64,000 bases of DNA from Fimbriimonadales bacterium (GTDB taxonomy: Bacteria > Armatimonadota > Fimbriimonadia > Fimbriimonadales > ATM1): positions 1-64,000 of the forward strand of contig JAHCHL010000004.1 in assembly GCA_026129745.1 (NCBI GenBank), given 5' to 3'. Numbering within the stretch: the stretch's first letter is position 1; each line of letters opens with the position of its first letter. Made by a program: the position numbers and the translations under genes. Under the pieces are notes generated by a model, which did not search any database, had not been told where the DNA came from, and was given only the letters and a program-made list of their open reading frames with translations. This document shows positions 16,809-25,077 of this stretch, one piece after another.

Positions 16809-17380
16809 AACATCGCGGGCTAACGATTGTCGAGATCCTCATTGGGATCGTCATAATCGGCATCATCGCGGCAATCGTCATCGCCGTCGGCGGACCTGTT
16901 AAGCGACAGGAACAAGTGGGTACTTGCTATGCGAATCTGCGGAACCTGCACCTTGCCATCGAAATCTATCGAAACAATTACGGCGGGGCTGAAAGGCTGG
17001 TAGGAGATGCAGCAGGGTTGGGACTGCCTCCGTACTTTCTAAACACAGAGACCGGGAAGATATTGGTCGGTGAGCGCGACCAATGGATGTGTCCGGCTCC
17101 CAAGCATTACGATCCAAGGAAGAAGTTCCCCGAGATCGAGCCAATGTGGTGGGGCAATGACCCCACCTATCCGCCTTACGAGGAAGTCACCGCGAAATAT
17201 AAAGGTGGAACGCCACTAACGCTCGACTTCAACCACAACAATCACGCGATTGTTGACATCAACTCGCACTTGCAGCAGAAAAGGATCCTGTTTCTAACGC
17301 TAGACGGAAACATCGTTGACAAGCAAGTCAAGCAAGGTTACATTGGAACTTTTCATTTCAACATTTTTGAGATCGATTGA
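16805..17380 (+). CDS. Type IV prepilin-like protein (pseudopilin)
   Basis: 191 aa. MKHRG-LTIVEILIG then a hydrophobic helix is a prepilin leader with cleavage after Gly5 and Glu5 of the mature chain. The globular domain contains CYANLRNLHLAIEIYRNNYGG and two Cys far apart. It resembles GspG/H-like pseudopilins of secretion-type pili. ATGA overlap with the CEEC protein gene; it precedes a Cys-rich exported protein. Its presence between redox and Cys-rich genes suggests assembly or export of the latter, which is inference. Confidence 0.82.
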   Translation: MKHRGLTIVEILIGIVIIGIIAAIVIAVGGPVKRQEQVGTCYANLRNLHLAIEIYRNNYGGAERLVGDAAGLGLPPYFLNTETGKILVGERDQWMCPAPKHYDPRKKFPEIEPMWWGNDPTYPPYEEVTAKYKGGTPLTLDFNHNNHAIVDINSHLQQKRILFLTLDGNIVDKQVKQGYIGTFHFNIFEID

Positions 17381-17402
17381 AGCTAATGATGCAGGAATGA
17401 TC

Positions 17403-17771
17403 ATGAAAACAAATCTAATCTTGCTGGCAATCTGCCTGGTTGTTGGAATTCTGCTCGGCACACTGGCACTTGCACAGGTGGTTCCGTGCAGAACCAGCTA
17501 CAACATGCCGACTCCTTGCAGCGGACTCACCTACTATAACTGCTGGGATGGATGCACCTACGTCGATCAAGGAGCGGCAAAAAGCGATTGCACTATCGTG
17601 TTCTCTGGCGCTTGTTGCCAATGGCGAGAAGAACCGCACACTTGCACTGGCGGAAGCTGCAACAACTGTGGGACGCTGACTCTTGCAGTGGAGTATGTCC
17701 AAGGGCAATACAACTATGAGTGCCGCACTTTCGGATCGGGCGGCGACAAAGTCTGTTTTCCGGCTGACTGA
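17403..17771 (+). CDS. Exported Cys-rich protein
   Basis: 122 aa from the ATG at 17403, preceded by an AGGA ribosome binding site (17393-17396); an in-frame ATG two codons upstream is the alternative. Signal peptide LILLAICLVVGILLGTLALAQ. The mature ~95 residues hold twelve cysteines, among them VVPCRT, YNCWDGC, GACCQW and SCNNCG. Even number suggests six disulfides. No family recognised; it could be a secreted toxin, adhesive or small structural protein. It follows a pseudopilin and CEEC protein in a close-packed cluster. Confidence 0.75.
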   Translation: MKTNLILLAICLVVGILLGTLALAQVVPCRTSYNMPTPCSGLTYYNCWDGCTYVDQGAAKSDCTIVFSGACCQWREEPHTCTGGSCNNCGTLTLAVEYVQGQYNYECRTFGSGGDKVCFPAD

Positions 17772-17773
17772 AC

Positions 17774-18331
17774 ATGAAGGACAGGAAGGCTCAGCTGATC
17801 GTGGCGGCGAGCTTCGTCGCTGCCACGATCTTCGTGATTTGGCTCGTTTGGTTCAGGGAATACACCCCAGACGGCGCTGCTCGAACGCTCGGGCACCGGT
17901 TCATCGAAGGGGACACCGAATGGATGTTTGAGAGCGCTTCTGCCGAAGAAAGAAGTGGCCCAGGATTCACTCGTGAACTCCTGGACAGTTTCTGGAACAC
18001 CCATGCGAAACCTCTTCTCGATGGCGCTACGATTGTTGGAGAGGAGCAGATCATTCCTTATTCCGGAGGGAAAACTGTCATCAAGTTTCGGATACGGCTC
18101 AAAGACGGGAGTGAACACGTCGCCGGAGTCTTCGCTCAAGTGGTCGAAGGCAAGCCGCTCTACGGCATCATCGAAAACTTGGTTTACTTCGTCGGCGATA
18201 TCAAGTTTGCTGACACAACCGAGTCCATCGAGAGAGTTCGCCAAGCATGGAGACTTTACAAGCCGTGGTTCCGCGAACAAGGAGTCACGAAATGGTACGG
18301 GACCCAGAGCGGCAGGTACTTCGACATGTGA
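17774..18331 (+). CDS. Membrane-anchored protein, possible NTF2-like domain
   Basis: 185 aa with one N-terminal helix (LIVAASFVAATIFVIWLVWF) and a soluble outer domain: GHRFIEGDTEWMFESAS, a linker, then strands VIKFRIRLKDGSEHV and LYGIIENLVYF. The cone-like mix of one helix pair and curved strands is compatible with an NTF2/SnoaL-like fold, but this is a weak guess. It starts 3 bp after the Cys-rich protein gene, the last gene of this cluster. Function unknown. Confidence 0.65.
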   Translation: MKDRKAQLIVAASFVAATIFVIWLVWFREYTPDGAARTLGHRFIEGDTEWMFESASAEERSGPGFTRELLDSFWNTHAKPLLDGATIVGEEQIIPYSGGKTVIKFRIRLKDGSEHVAGVFAQVVEGKPLYGIIENLVYFVGDIKFADTTESIERVRQAWRLYKPWFREQGVTKWYGTQSGRYFDM

Positions 18332-18346
18332 CCGAGGACTATGCCG

Positions 18347-18913
18347 CTACTTCTCTGGCATTTTGTGAACGATCGCATCTTTCGGAGTGACGGTCGAAGC
18401 GTACTTCGCCGGGTCTTTCGAAAACGACGTTCCGCATCCTGCGCAGCAGAAGTAATAGCGCACACCTTCATGATCGACGTAATCTGGAAGCTTCGCGATA
18501 TTAATCTCTTCGCCCATCACAGGGCACTTGTCGATCACTTCTTTTTCAGGAACCGCTGACAGCTTCTTGGGATCGGCATCGAACGCTTTCTTGCTTGCTT
18601 CGCTGGCAAAGTAGTACCGAACGCCGTTGTAATCGCTGTGCGCGACCGCCTTCTTGTAATCGATTCGCTTCTTGGTTATGACGTCGAACTGAGCCACGCC
18701 GATGATGCCTTCGTCCTTCCACTCTTTCGTATACTTCTTCGGATCGGCGTTGAACTTCGGAATGCATCCTTCACAGCAAAGCGTGTACTGCACGCCTCGA
18801 TAGTAGTAATCGAGTCCCATGCCTGTGGAATCGTGCTGCCCAACAGGACAAATCGTCTCGGGCGCAGTGCCCTGAACTGAGATTGCGGCTACCGCCAAAA
18901 GCGTCGTTATCAT
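18347..18913 (-). CDS. Exported multi-YHS-domain metal-binding protein
   Basis: 188 aa with a signal peptide (ITTLLAVAAISVQG). Two Cys-rich YHS/TRASH-type units are clear: ICPVGQ...YTLCCEGCIPKF with DPKKY, and KCPVMGEE...YFCCAGCGTSF with DPAKY; a middle unit, GVRYYFASEASKKAF, has lost the cysteines. YHS domains bind metals, often copper. It is divergent from the ArsR-CopZ-CopA operon across an 85-bp gap, so copper sensing or storage in the periplasm is likely. Three-unit layout is unusual. Confidence 0.85.
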   Translation of the reverse strand: MITTLLAVAAISVQGTAPETICPVGQHDSTGMGLDYYYRGVQYTLCCEGCIPKFNADPKKYTKEWKDEGIIGVAQFDVITKKRIDYKKAVAHSDYNGVRYYFASEASKKAFDADPKKLSAVPEKEVIDKCPVMGEEINIAKLPDYVDHEGVRYYFCCAGCGTSFSKDPAKYASTVTPKDAIVHKMPEK

Positions 18914-18977
18914 CTGGATCTCCTTCGTTCGATTTCACTCCATTTTACGCCATGGAACCTGGATCCGTCTTGGCCGT

Positions 18978-18989
18978 ATATTCAAATAT
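18978..18989. promoter_or_regulatory. Candidate ArsR-family operator (inverted repeat)
   Basis: ATATT-CA-AATAT is a perfect inverted repeat 10-21 bp upstream of the ArsR gene start and within the 85-bp divergent region shared with the YHS gene. A further ATAT lies at 18994-18997 over the ribosome binding site. Typical ArsR/SmtB operators have this AT-rich dyad form. Binding is inferred. Confidence 0.5.
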
Positions 18990-18998
18990 CAGGATATA

Positions 18999-19388
18999 AT
19001 GAATTCGTCAGTGACACTCCAGATGGTCTGCAAAGCGCTTTCCGACGAGACCCGGCTTCGAATTGCCCGGTGCCTGTCGAGGTCGGATCTTTGCGTGTGC
19101 GAGCTTGCCGACGCCCTCGACTTGCCTCAGTCGACTCTTTCGAACCACCTCGCTAAGCTCCGAAGCCTCGGCATCGTGGATACGAGACGGGTCGGCACTT
19201 GGGTCTACTATCGGCTCGCCCCTGACCAGCAGGCGAACATCGTTCGGCTTTTCGAGACGTTTGACCATTCGGACGAACGGGCAACGCTCGATGACGAACG
19301 GCTCGAAAAACGGCTGTCGATGCGCATCAACGGCCAATGCGCCCGGAGCTATGGCCAGCTCAGTCCGCTGACGGACCGGAATCCATGA
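18999..19388 (+). CDS. ArsR/SmtB-family metal-responsive repressor
   Basis: 129 aa winged-helix repressor. DETRLRIARCLSRSDLCVCELADAL carries the ELCVCD-type metal-binding pair (CxC in alpha3) of ArsR/CadC-like sensors, followed by the recognition helix LPQSTLSNHLAKL and a wing VGTWVYYRL. Metal binding would release it from the operator in front. It overlaps copZ (ATGA), so it controls copper export here. A C-terminal Cys (QCARSY) may add a ligand. Confidence 0.93.
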   Translation: MNSSVTLQMVCKALSDETRLRIARCLSRSDLCVCELADALDLPQSTLSNHLAKLRSLGIVDTRRVGTWVYYRLAPDQQANIVRLFETFDHSDERATLDDERLEKRLSMRINGQCARSYGQLSPLTDRNP

Positions 19389-19588
19389 ATACACTAACTT
19401 TCAAATCCAACGACATCCATTGCGACGGTTGCGCAGCCAGCATCGTGCGCGCAGTCTCTTCCCTTTCTGGCGTTCATGACGTGAAGGTCGACGTCGATAC
19501 GAAAACGATTTCCGTCGACATCGAAGAAAGCGCGAATCCCGATTCGATCAAGGAAGCGATTGAAGACGCAGGCTTCTCCGTAACCTAA
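19385..19588 (+). CDS. copZ: Copper chaperone CopZ (HMA domain)
   Basis: 67 aa single heavy-metal-associated domain with the HCDGCAAS motif (cysteines 13 and 16) and ferredoxin-like strand order. Delivers Cu(I) to the copper ATPase that follows. Its ATG overlaps the arsR stop (ATGA), and it precedes copA by 7 bp, so all three are one operon. Confidence 0.94.
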   Translation: MNTLTFKSNDIHCDGCAASIVRAVSSLSGVHDVKVDVDTKTISVDIEESANPDSIKEAIEDAGFSVT

Positions 19589-19595
19589 TCTGACG

Positions 19596-22139
19596 ATGAC
19601 GCTCTTCGTCGCTGCGGCGTGGTTCGCGGCGATCGCCCTGATCGCCTGGTTTTTCTTCGGGCCGCGAAAGGCGGCAAAGGCTGCGGCATCCAGCGGCGTT
19701 CAAGAAATTCAAATTCTTGTCAGCGGAGCGTACTCGCCGAGCCGGATCGCGGTAGAAGCCGGGCGTCCGGTCCGATTGATTTTTGACAGGCAAGAGACCG
19801 AGACGTGCTCGGATGAAGTCAGCATTCCGGACTTCGGAATCAAAGCCTCATTGCCTGCATTCGAGAAAACAGTCGTCGAGTTTGTGCCAGACAAGACGGG
19901 CGAGTTCACGTTCTCTTGCTCGATGGGCATGTACCGAGGCACGCTCCTCGTCGAAGCTCCAAGCGTTACCGATGAAAGCGTCGCCGAATTGGACATTGGC
20001 GGCATGACCTGCGCAGCGTGTGTGAGCAGAGTCGAAAAGGGCTTGCGCCGCGTTCCTGGAGTCGTCGACTGCAGTGTGAATCTCGCGACAGAGACAGCGC
20101 GCGTCAAACTCTCACAGGGAGTCGCGGTTGAAGACCTCATTCGAGCGGTCGACAAGACCGGCTACACGGCAAGTCCGCGCGTAGCTGACAGCGACGCGAA
20201 GCGCGATGCCGAACGTGCGCGCGAAGCAAAGGCATTGGGTGCGAAGTTCTGGACGGCCATCGTTTTGACCGCGCCAGTCGTGGCGACATCGATGCACGTG
20301 CCCGGCGTCCCGATGATGCCCCCATGGCTCCAGCTTTTGTTTGTGACTCCAGTCATGTTTTGGGCTGGGGGTCACTTCTTCGTCCAGGCCGCGAAGGCGT
20401 TACGGCATCGAAGCGCGGATATGAATGTGCTCATCGCGCTTGGCACCGGCGCAGCCTACAGCTACAGTCTGACGCAGACTTTTCCAATCCGCCACCACGC
20501 CGAGGTGTATTACGAAGTCGCTGCCGCCATCATCGCATTGATTCTGCTCGGAAGGTGGCTCGAAGCGAGGGCCAAGGGCAAGACCGGCGACGCGATTCGG
20601 CAGCTCCTTCAAATGCAAGCGAAGACTGCACGGGTTGTTCGCGACGGCCAAGAGTCGCAAGTCCCCATCGAGGAAGTTTCCCTGGGCGATCTCGTTATGG
20701 TTCGCCCTGGAGAGCGGCTGCCCGTAGACGGCGTCATCGTAGAAGGCGCAAGTGCGATCGACGAGAGCATGCTCACAGGCGAAAGCATTCCTGCTGATAA
20801 GGCTGTCGGCGACAAAGTGTATGGAGGGACCCTCAACCGAGAAGGCGCATTCACCTATCGCACTACTGCAGTTGGAAAGGACTCCGCTCTCGCCAGAATC
20901 GTCCGACTCGTTCAAGAAGCTCAAGGGTCGCGCGCCCCCATCCAGAAGCTGGCGGATCGCATCACCGCGATCTTCGTTCCCATCGTGCTGATGGTAGCGG
21001 CAACAACGTTTGCGGTGTGGTTCGGGATCGTCACTCCTGGGTCTATTGTCGGGGCGATGGTTCCATCAGTCGCTGTACTCATCATTGCGTGCCCATGCGC
21101 GCTTGGACTGGCGACGCCCGTCGCGGTGATGGTCGGAACCGGCCGATCGGCCCAGTTGGGTGTGCTTATTCGGGATGCTGAAGCGCTGGAAAGGCTCGCC
21201 AGAGTCGACACGGTCGTCTTGGACAAGACCGGCACCGTCACAACCGGCAAGCCAGTTGTAACTGCCATGGCGACCGCAAACGGCAATGACGACGAACTAC
21301 TCGCCGTCGCGGCCTCAATCGAAAAGCTGAGCGCCCATCCGCTGGCTGAGGCGATCGTGGAAGAAGCGAAGGCTCGGAAACTCAACTTCAGCCCGGTCGA
21401 GGACTTTCGTTCTGTCACAGGAAAGGGTCTTGAAGCAAAGGTCGGCGGCAAGCGCGTCGTTGTCGGCACGAAGTCTTTCATGGAGTCTTCCGGCATTTCG
21501 CTGAACGGATTCGTCGAACGCGCTGAATCGATGGCGAGGAAGGGACAGACGTCGGTCTATTTGGGCATCGAGGGCGAAGTCGTCGCGGTCATTTCACTGG
21601 CGGACACGCCGAAAGCAGAGGCAGCAGAAGCGATCTCGCGGCTCAGGAGACTGGTCGACCGAATCTGGATGATAACTGGCGACAACAGGCCAACGGCAGA
21701 AGCGATCGCCCAGCAAGTCGGAATCGACAGCGTCATGGCGGAGGTCCTTCCGGAGGACAAATCGGCTGCCATAAAGAGCCTTCAGTCGGAGAGTCGCGTC
21801 ATTGCGATGGTCGGAGACGGAGTCAACGACGCGCCCGCGCTCGCGCAGGCTGATGTCGGAATCGCGATGGGATCGGGTGCGGACATCGCACTGGAAACTG
21901 CGGATGTCGCGCTCATGCGTAGCGACCTGCACGGCGTTCCGAACGCTATCTTGCTAAGCCGTGCGACATTGTCCACAATCAAAGGCAACCTGTTCTTCGC
22001 GTTTATCTACAACACGCTCGGGATCCCGCTTGCAGCCGCTGGTTTGCTCAGCCCGATCGTCGCTTCTGCGGCGATGGCGCTCTCAAGCGTTTCGGTGGTT
22101 AGCAACGCACTTAGGCTTCGAACTTATCGACCGAAGTAA
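19596..22139 (+). CDS. copA: Copper-translocating P-type ATPase with N-terminal cupredoxin domain (CopA)
   Basis: 847 aa. An N-terminal helix (residues 3-21) is followed by a cupredoxin-like domain (34-120) with potential copper ligands Cys71, Cys108, Met110 and Met112, then an HMA domain with GMTCAAC (136-142). The ATPase core has TGES, the CPC motif in the ion-channel helix, the phosphorylation site DKTGT, HPLAEA and GDGVNDAPAL. It exports Cu(I) from the cytoplasm. A membrane-tethered cupredoxin fused before HMA is an unusual layout; it could receive copper outside the cytoplasm or store it, depending on topology. Operon with arsR and copZ. Confidence 0.95.
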   Translation: MTLFVAAAWFAAIALIAWFFFGPRKAAKAAASSGVQEIQILVSGAYSPSRIAVEAGRPVRLIFDRQETETCSDEVSIPDFGIKASLPAFEKTVVEFVPDKTGEFTFSCSMGMYRGTLLVEAPSVTDESVAELDIGGMTCAACVSRVEKGLRRVPGVVDCSVNLATETARVKLSQGVAVEDLIRAVDKTGYTASPRVADSDAKRDAERAREAKALGAKFWTAIVLTAPVVATSMHVPGVPMMPPWLQLLFVTPVMFWAGGHFFVQAAKALRHRSADMNVLIALGTGAAYSYSLTQTFPIRHHAEVYYEVAAAIIALILLGRWLEARAKGKTGDAIRQLLQMQAKTARVVRDGQESQVPIEEVSLGDLVMVRPGERLPVDGVIVEGASAIDESMLTGESIPADKAVGDKVYGGTLNREGAFTYRTTAVGKDSALARIVRLVQEAQGSRAPIQKLADRITAIFVPIVLMVAATTFAVWFGIVTPGSIVGAMVPSVAVLIIACPCALGLATPVAVMVGTGRSAQLGVLIRDAEALERLARVDTVVLDKTGTVTTGKPVVTAMATANGNDDELLAVAASIEKLSAHPLAEAIVEEAKARKLNFSPVEDFRSVTGKGLEAKVGGKRVVVGTKSFMESSGISLNGFVERAESMARKGQTSVYLGIEGEVVAVISLADTPKAEAAEAISRLRRLVDRIWMITGDNRPTAEAIAQQVGIDSVMAEVLPEDKSAAIKSLQSESRVIAMVGDGVNDAPALAQADVGIAMGSGADIALETADVALMRSDLHGVPNAILLSRATLSTIKGNLFFAFIYNTLGIPLAAAGLLSPIVASAAMALSSVSVVSNALRLRTYRPK

Positions 22140-22149
22140 ACTCGAAACG

Positions 22150-23025
22150 ATGCTTCGCGCCGTTTGTGTTGTGGGGGCGACGGTCGGTTTCTCTGCCATT
22201 TTCGCGCAGACCCCGCACGTCTCCATCTCCGCCGACTTCAACCCGCAACTCAATTTCACGCCAGAAGGCGCAGTTCGGTTTCGCATGTACAACGACGAAG
22301 CGCAGTTCTCGCGGATTCGGCTCGGCATAACTCTTGAGAACGGCTGGGTCGCCCGTATCCACCAGAAGATCGGAAGGATCGACAACGATCCGGACGACTC
22401 GGGCACGGAAGTCGCTTTTTTGGAGAGGCCGGGTTGGTGGCGAGTTGGGAAGATTTACGCGCCATTTGGCGGTGGTCGCGTCGTTCGCGAAAACGGATAC
22501 GGCGCTCTGGCTGATTCGACGCTACTGATTGGAGACATGCCCATTCTTGTTTCTTATATCAACAACGGCAAGGGCAAGCAGCACGGTGTGGTTGGCCGAG
22601 TCGGCGCAACGTTCGGACTTTCCGTTGCCTACGGTGAACACTTTGGTATTGGAAGCACCTCCTTTACACAGATCCGCCCACCGGAAGCCAGTCTTGGCGC
22701 AGGGCGCGGATATGGCTTGATCATTGGAGCGGACGTCGAGAAGTCATTCGGCGGACTCACCGCATCCATCGAGTACATGTGGCTTCGAGACGGGTCGACT
22801 TTGCTGGATCGAGACGAAGAGTTGCTGAATTTCCGGGGCGCCTATCAGTTTCCTTACGGGCCATTGATCGAAGGAGAAGCCACGTATACTTTTCGCGATT
22901 CATCGACGAACTTTCGAATCGGCGCACAGCTGTCTGCAATCGACAAAGTGTTTTTCGTTCCTTCCGTGAGATACTACGAGAAGTTCGGCTGGCGAATCGG
23001 TTTGGGGCTGAGGGTCCGGTTGTGA
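22150..23025 (+). CDS. Predicted outer-membrane porin-like barrel protein
   Basis: 291 aa with a signal peptide (VCVVGATVGFSAIFAQ). The rest alternates hydrophobic and polar residues as in 12-16-strand barrels: VSISADFNPQLNF, FRMYNDEAQFSRIRLGI, VRYYEKFGWRIGLGL, ending LGLRVRL. It starts 10 bp after copA, so it may belong to the copper operon as an outer-membrane channel; that link is inference. The next gene's GTG overlaps its stop (GTGA). Confidence 0.75.
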   Translation: MLRAVCVVGATVGFSAIFAQTPHVSISADFNPQLNFTPEGAVRFRMYNDEAQFSRIRLGITLENGWVARIHQKIGRIDNDPDDSGTEVAFLERPGWWRVGKIYAPFGGGRVVRENGYGALADSTLLIGDMPILVSYINNGKGKQHGVVGRVGATFGLSVAYGEHFGIGSTSFTQIRPPEASLGAGRGYGLIIGADVEKSFGGLTASIEYMWLRDGSTLLDRDEELLNFRGAYQFPYGPLIEGEATYTFRDSSTNFRIGAQLSAIDKVFFVPSVRYYEKFGWRIGLGLRVRL

Positions 23026-23756
23026 AGCGCGCGTTGCTTCCTATTGTTGCCGGTGCAATCGCAGGCGGCGTGGTCGGAATTATTCTGGGTCCTGCGTTCG
23101 GTTTAGTCGCGGGAATTGCGGTGTTCGCCCTCTCTGGAATGGCGGCGCTCGCAGCATCGAATGCGAATTCGGATCCGCTCCGCACGGGAATCGATAAAGT
23201 CGACGAACTTCATCCGAACCTTCGGCAACGACTTAGGCCGCTGCTTCGCTCCCAAGAAGAGATTCGTACTCTTCTGGACAAGAACTCAAGCAATCCGATA
23301 CTCTCGGTGCTGTCGTTCGACATTCAGTCCGAAGTCCAGCAAGTTCTTTCGCGCGCAGGCGATTTGCTCGAGGCGAGAGGGAAGCTTCGGAAACTCATGT
23401 TTGGGTCGGCGACGGCCAAGTCGCAGCTCACCGCACTCGAAGCGAAACGCCTACAAGCGAGCGACGAACAGGTAGCGGCCTCAATCGATGAAGCGATCGG
23501 CGCACGGAAGAAGGAAATCGAGAATTACGAAAGACTTCAAGTTCTGGACAATCGGATCGAGGCCTCGCTCGCAAGCGCCGAGTCGATTCTGTCCGAACTG
23601 AAATCAAGGGTCATCAAAACGATCGCCGAATCCGCAGATGCCGAGCGCGAGTACAGTCGGCAAGAACTCTTGGAGATGGCGAAGCGCATGGAGACGATCA
23701 GCCGTACAATGGAAGAGTCTGCAAAAGCATTGAACATGGAGGGCTTTGAAAGTTGA
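23022..23756 (+). CDS. Membrane-anchored coiled-coil protein
   Basis: 244 aa, GTG start overlapping the previous stop. N-terminal hydrophobic region with glycine-rich helices (VAGAIAGGVVGIILG, GLVAGIAVFALSGMAAL) followed by a long charged helical part with heptad-like Leu spacing (QLTALEAKRL, EIENYERLQVLDNRIEASL, LLEMAKRMETI). Probably two membrane helices and a cytoplasmic coiled coil. No family recognised. Its stop overlaps the next gene (TTGA). Confidence 0.72.
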   Translation: MKRALLPIVAGAIAGGVVGIILGPAFGLVAGIAVFALSGMAALAASNANSDPLRTGIDKVDELHPNLRQRLRPLLRSQEEIRTLLDKNSSNPILSVLSFDIQSEVQQVLSRAGDLLEARGKLRKLMFGSATAKSQLTALEAKRLQASDEQVAASIDEAIGARKKEIENYERLQVLDNRIEASLASAESILSELKSRVIKTIAESADAEREYSRQELLEMAKRMETISRTMEESAKALNMEGFES

Positions 23757-24190
23757 GCACAGGACGACGCGCGTACGATCTGCTGCGCGCTTATATCGGC
23801 CATCATTGGGAACGTTTGGAGAACATCTTCGAAGCCGACGCGAGAAAGGAACTAAATGAGTACTTGCGCGGACCGCAGATTCCAAGCGAACCGCCTCCGG
23901 TTCCGGATGATGCAAAGCCGAGTGCGGACGTTGCGGACGATCCGACGAAACCGATGGATGTCGCAACGGCATACAAAGTTCTCGATCTTTCTCCTGATGC
24001 GACGCTCAGCGACCTCAAAGCTGCTTACAATCGACTTTTCGAGCGAAGCCTGCCGACAAACTTTCCGGAAGGAAGCGAAGAGCGAAGGAAAGCGGCAGCC
24101 GTTCACTTGCGCGTCCAAGAGGCTTACGAAGTGCTGCTGCCAAGGCTCGATGCAAGGCTCAAGCGCTTTCGATCCTTGGACATCGAATGA
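23753..24190 (+). CDS. Protein with degenerate J-domain-like C terminus
   Basis: 145 aa, TTG start overlapping the stop of the coiled-coil gene. N-terminal helical part (YDLLRAYIGHHWERLENIF), Pro-rich linker (SEPPPVPDD), then DVATAYKVLDLSPDATLSD and LKAAYNRLFERSLPTNFPEG, a J-domain helix II pattern, and a helix III with KAAAVHLRVQEAYEVLL. The catalytic HPD is missing (ERSLPTN at that place), so it is unlikely to stimulate DnaK ATPase. Translational coupling suggests a complex with the coiled-coil membrane protein. Confidence 0.7.
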   Translation: MSTGRRAYDLLRAYIGHHWERLENIFEADARKELNEYLRGPQIPSEPPPVPDDAKPSADVADDPTKPMDVATAYKVLDLSPDATLSDLKAAYNRLFERSLPTNFPEGSEERRKAAAVHLRVQEAYEVLLPRLDARLKRFRSLDIE

Positions 24191-24240
24191 GGCTTACCGT
24201 GGGCCACAAGACGCGCATCATGTACAACTAAAGGAAACGA

Positions 24241-25077
24241 CTACTTTTCATTGTTCGATTTGTCCTGCCGTTCCTTCAACTTGTTCTCCGCTCTCCTTAG
24301 CTTCTTTAGTCCCGGAGAGATCTGCCTAAACGACTGATCGTCGAAACCTTTTTGTCGTGCGATCGTTTCATCGTCACCGACTGTGTCGGGAGCCTCGTCA
24401 CTCTGGCCAAGTACACCGCCAAGATACATCGCAATCTCCTGAAACGCCTGCATATGCGGCACTACCTTATGAAAGTCGGTGTCGATTAGGCAGGGATTCG
24501 TGATAAGTCGAACTTTGTTCAGCAGAAAGATCGGCACTCCAAGCGAGTGAAAGACTTGATGAGGAATTGAAACATTGTCAACTTCTTGAATCATTCCGGC
24601 AATCCGATCCTTCTTGCTCGGCTTTCTCACTTTGTAGCCTTTGTAGTAGCTGGGTTCAGCAAACTCCCTGTGAAATTCATTGATTGCCTTTTGGGAAATT
24701 GTCGCAGCTCGCCTGATAGTTTGCTCTACTTTTTCGACTACGCCTTCAAGTGTGAAAGCACCTACAACATTTGGATCGACAATCCGATCTATGCGATTGA
24801 GCGCGTACCAGTAAGAGTCCACAAACTGAAAGAAAGCATAGGCTTTGCCGCAGAAGCCGAGAATCGCAGGAACTTGATCAATTGAATCAGCAGAAGTGTC
24901 AGCATTCCATAGCCAAAAGGGCTCCATTCCCTCGACTCTTGCGCACAAGGTCGCTAATATCGGGATTGCTTTGGGACTCGTATGAACTTGCGCTCGTCTT
25001 CGATAGACAAGGGACTTATCGACTCCCATTCTCTGGCCGACGTCGTAATAGTCTCGGAACGACGACTGAATTAGCAT
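24241..25077 (-). CDS. Hypothetical protein
   Basis: 278 aa soluble protein. N-terminal YYDVGQRMGVDKSLVYRRR could be a helix-turn-helix or substrate-binding helix. No catalytic motif recognised; the C-terminal 70 residues are charged and probably extended (KLRRAENKLKERQDKSNNEK). Its start directly abuts the stop of the mscS-like gene, so both are probably one transcript. Function unknown. Confidence 0.68.
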   Translation of the reverse strand: MLIQSSFRDYYDVGQRMGVDKSLVYRRRAQVHTSPKAIPILATLCARVEGMEPFWLWNADTSADSIDQVPAILGFCGKAYAFFQFVDSYWYALNRIDRIVDPNVVGAFTLEGVVEKVEQTIRRAATISQKAINEFHREFAEPSYYKGYKVRKPSKKDRIAGMIQEVDNVSIPHQVFHSLGVPIFLLNKVRLITNPCLIDTDFHKVVPHMQAFQEIAMYLGGVLGQSDEAPDTVGDDETIARQKGFDDQSFRQISPGLKKLRRAENKLKERQDKSNNEK

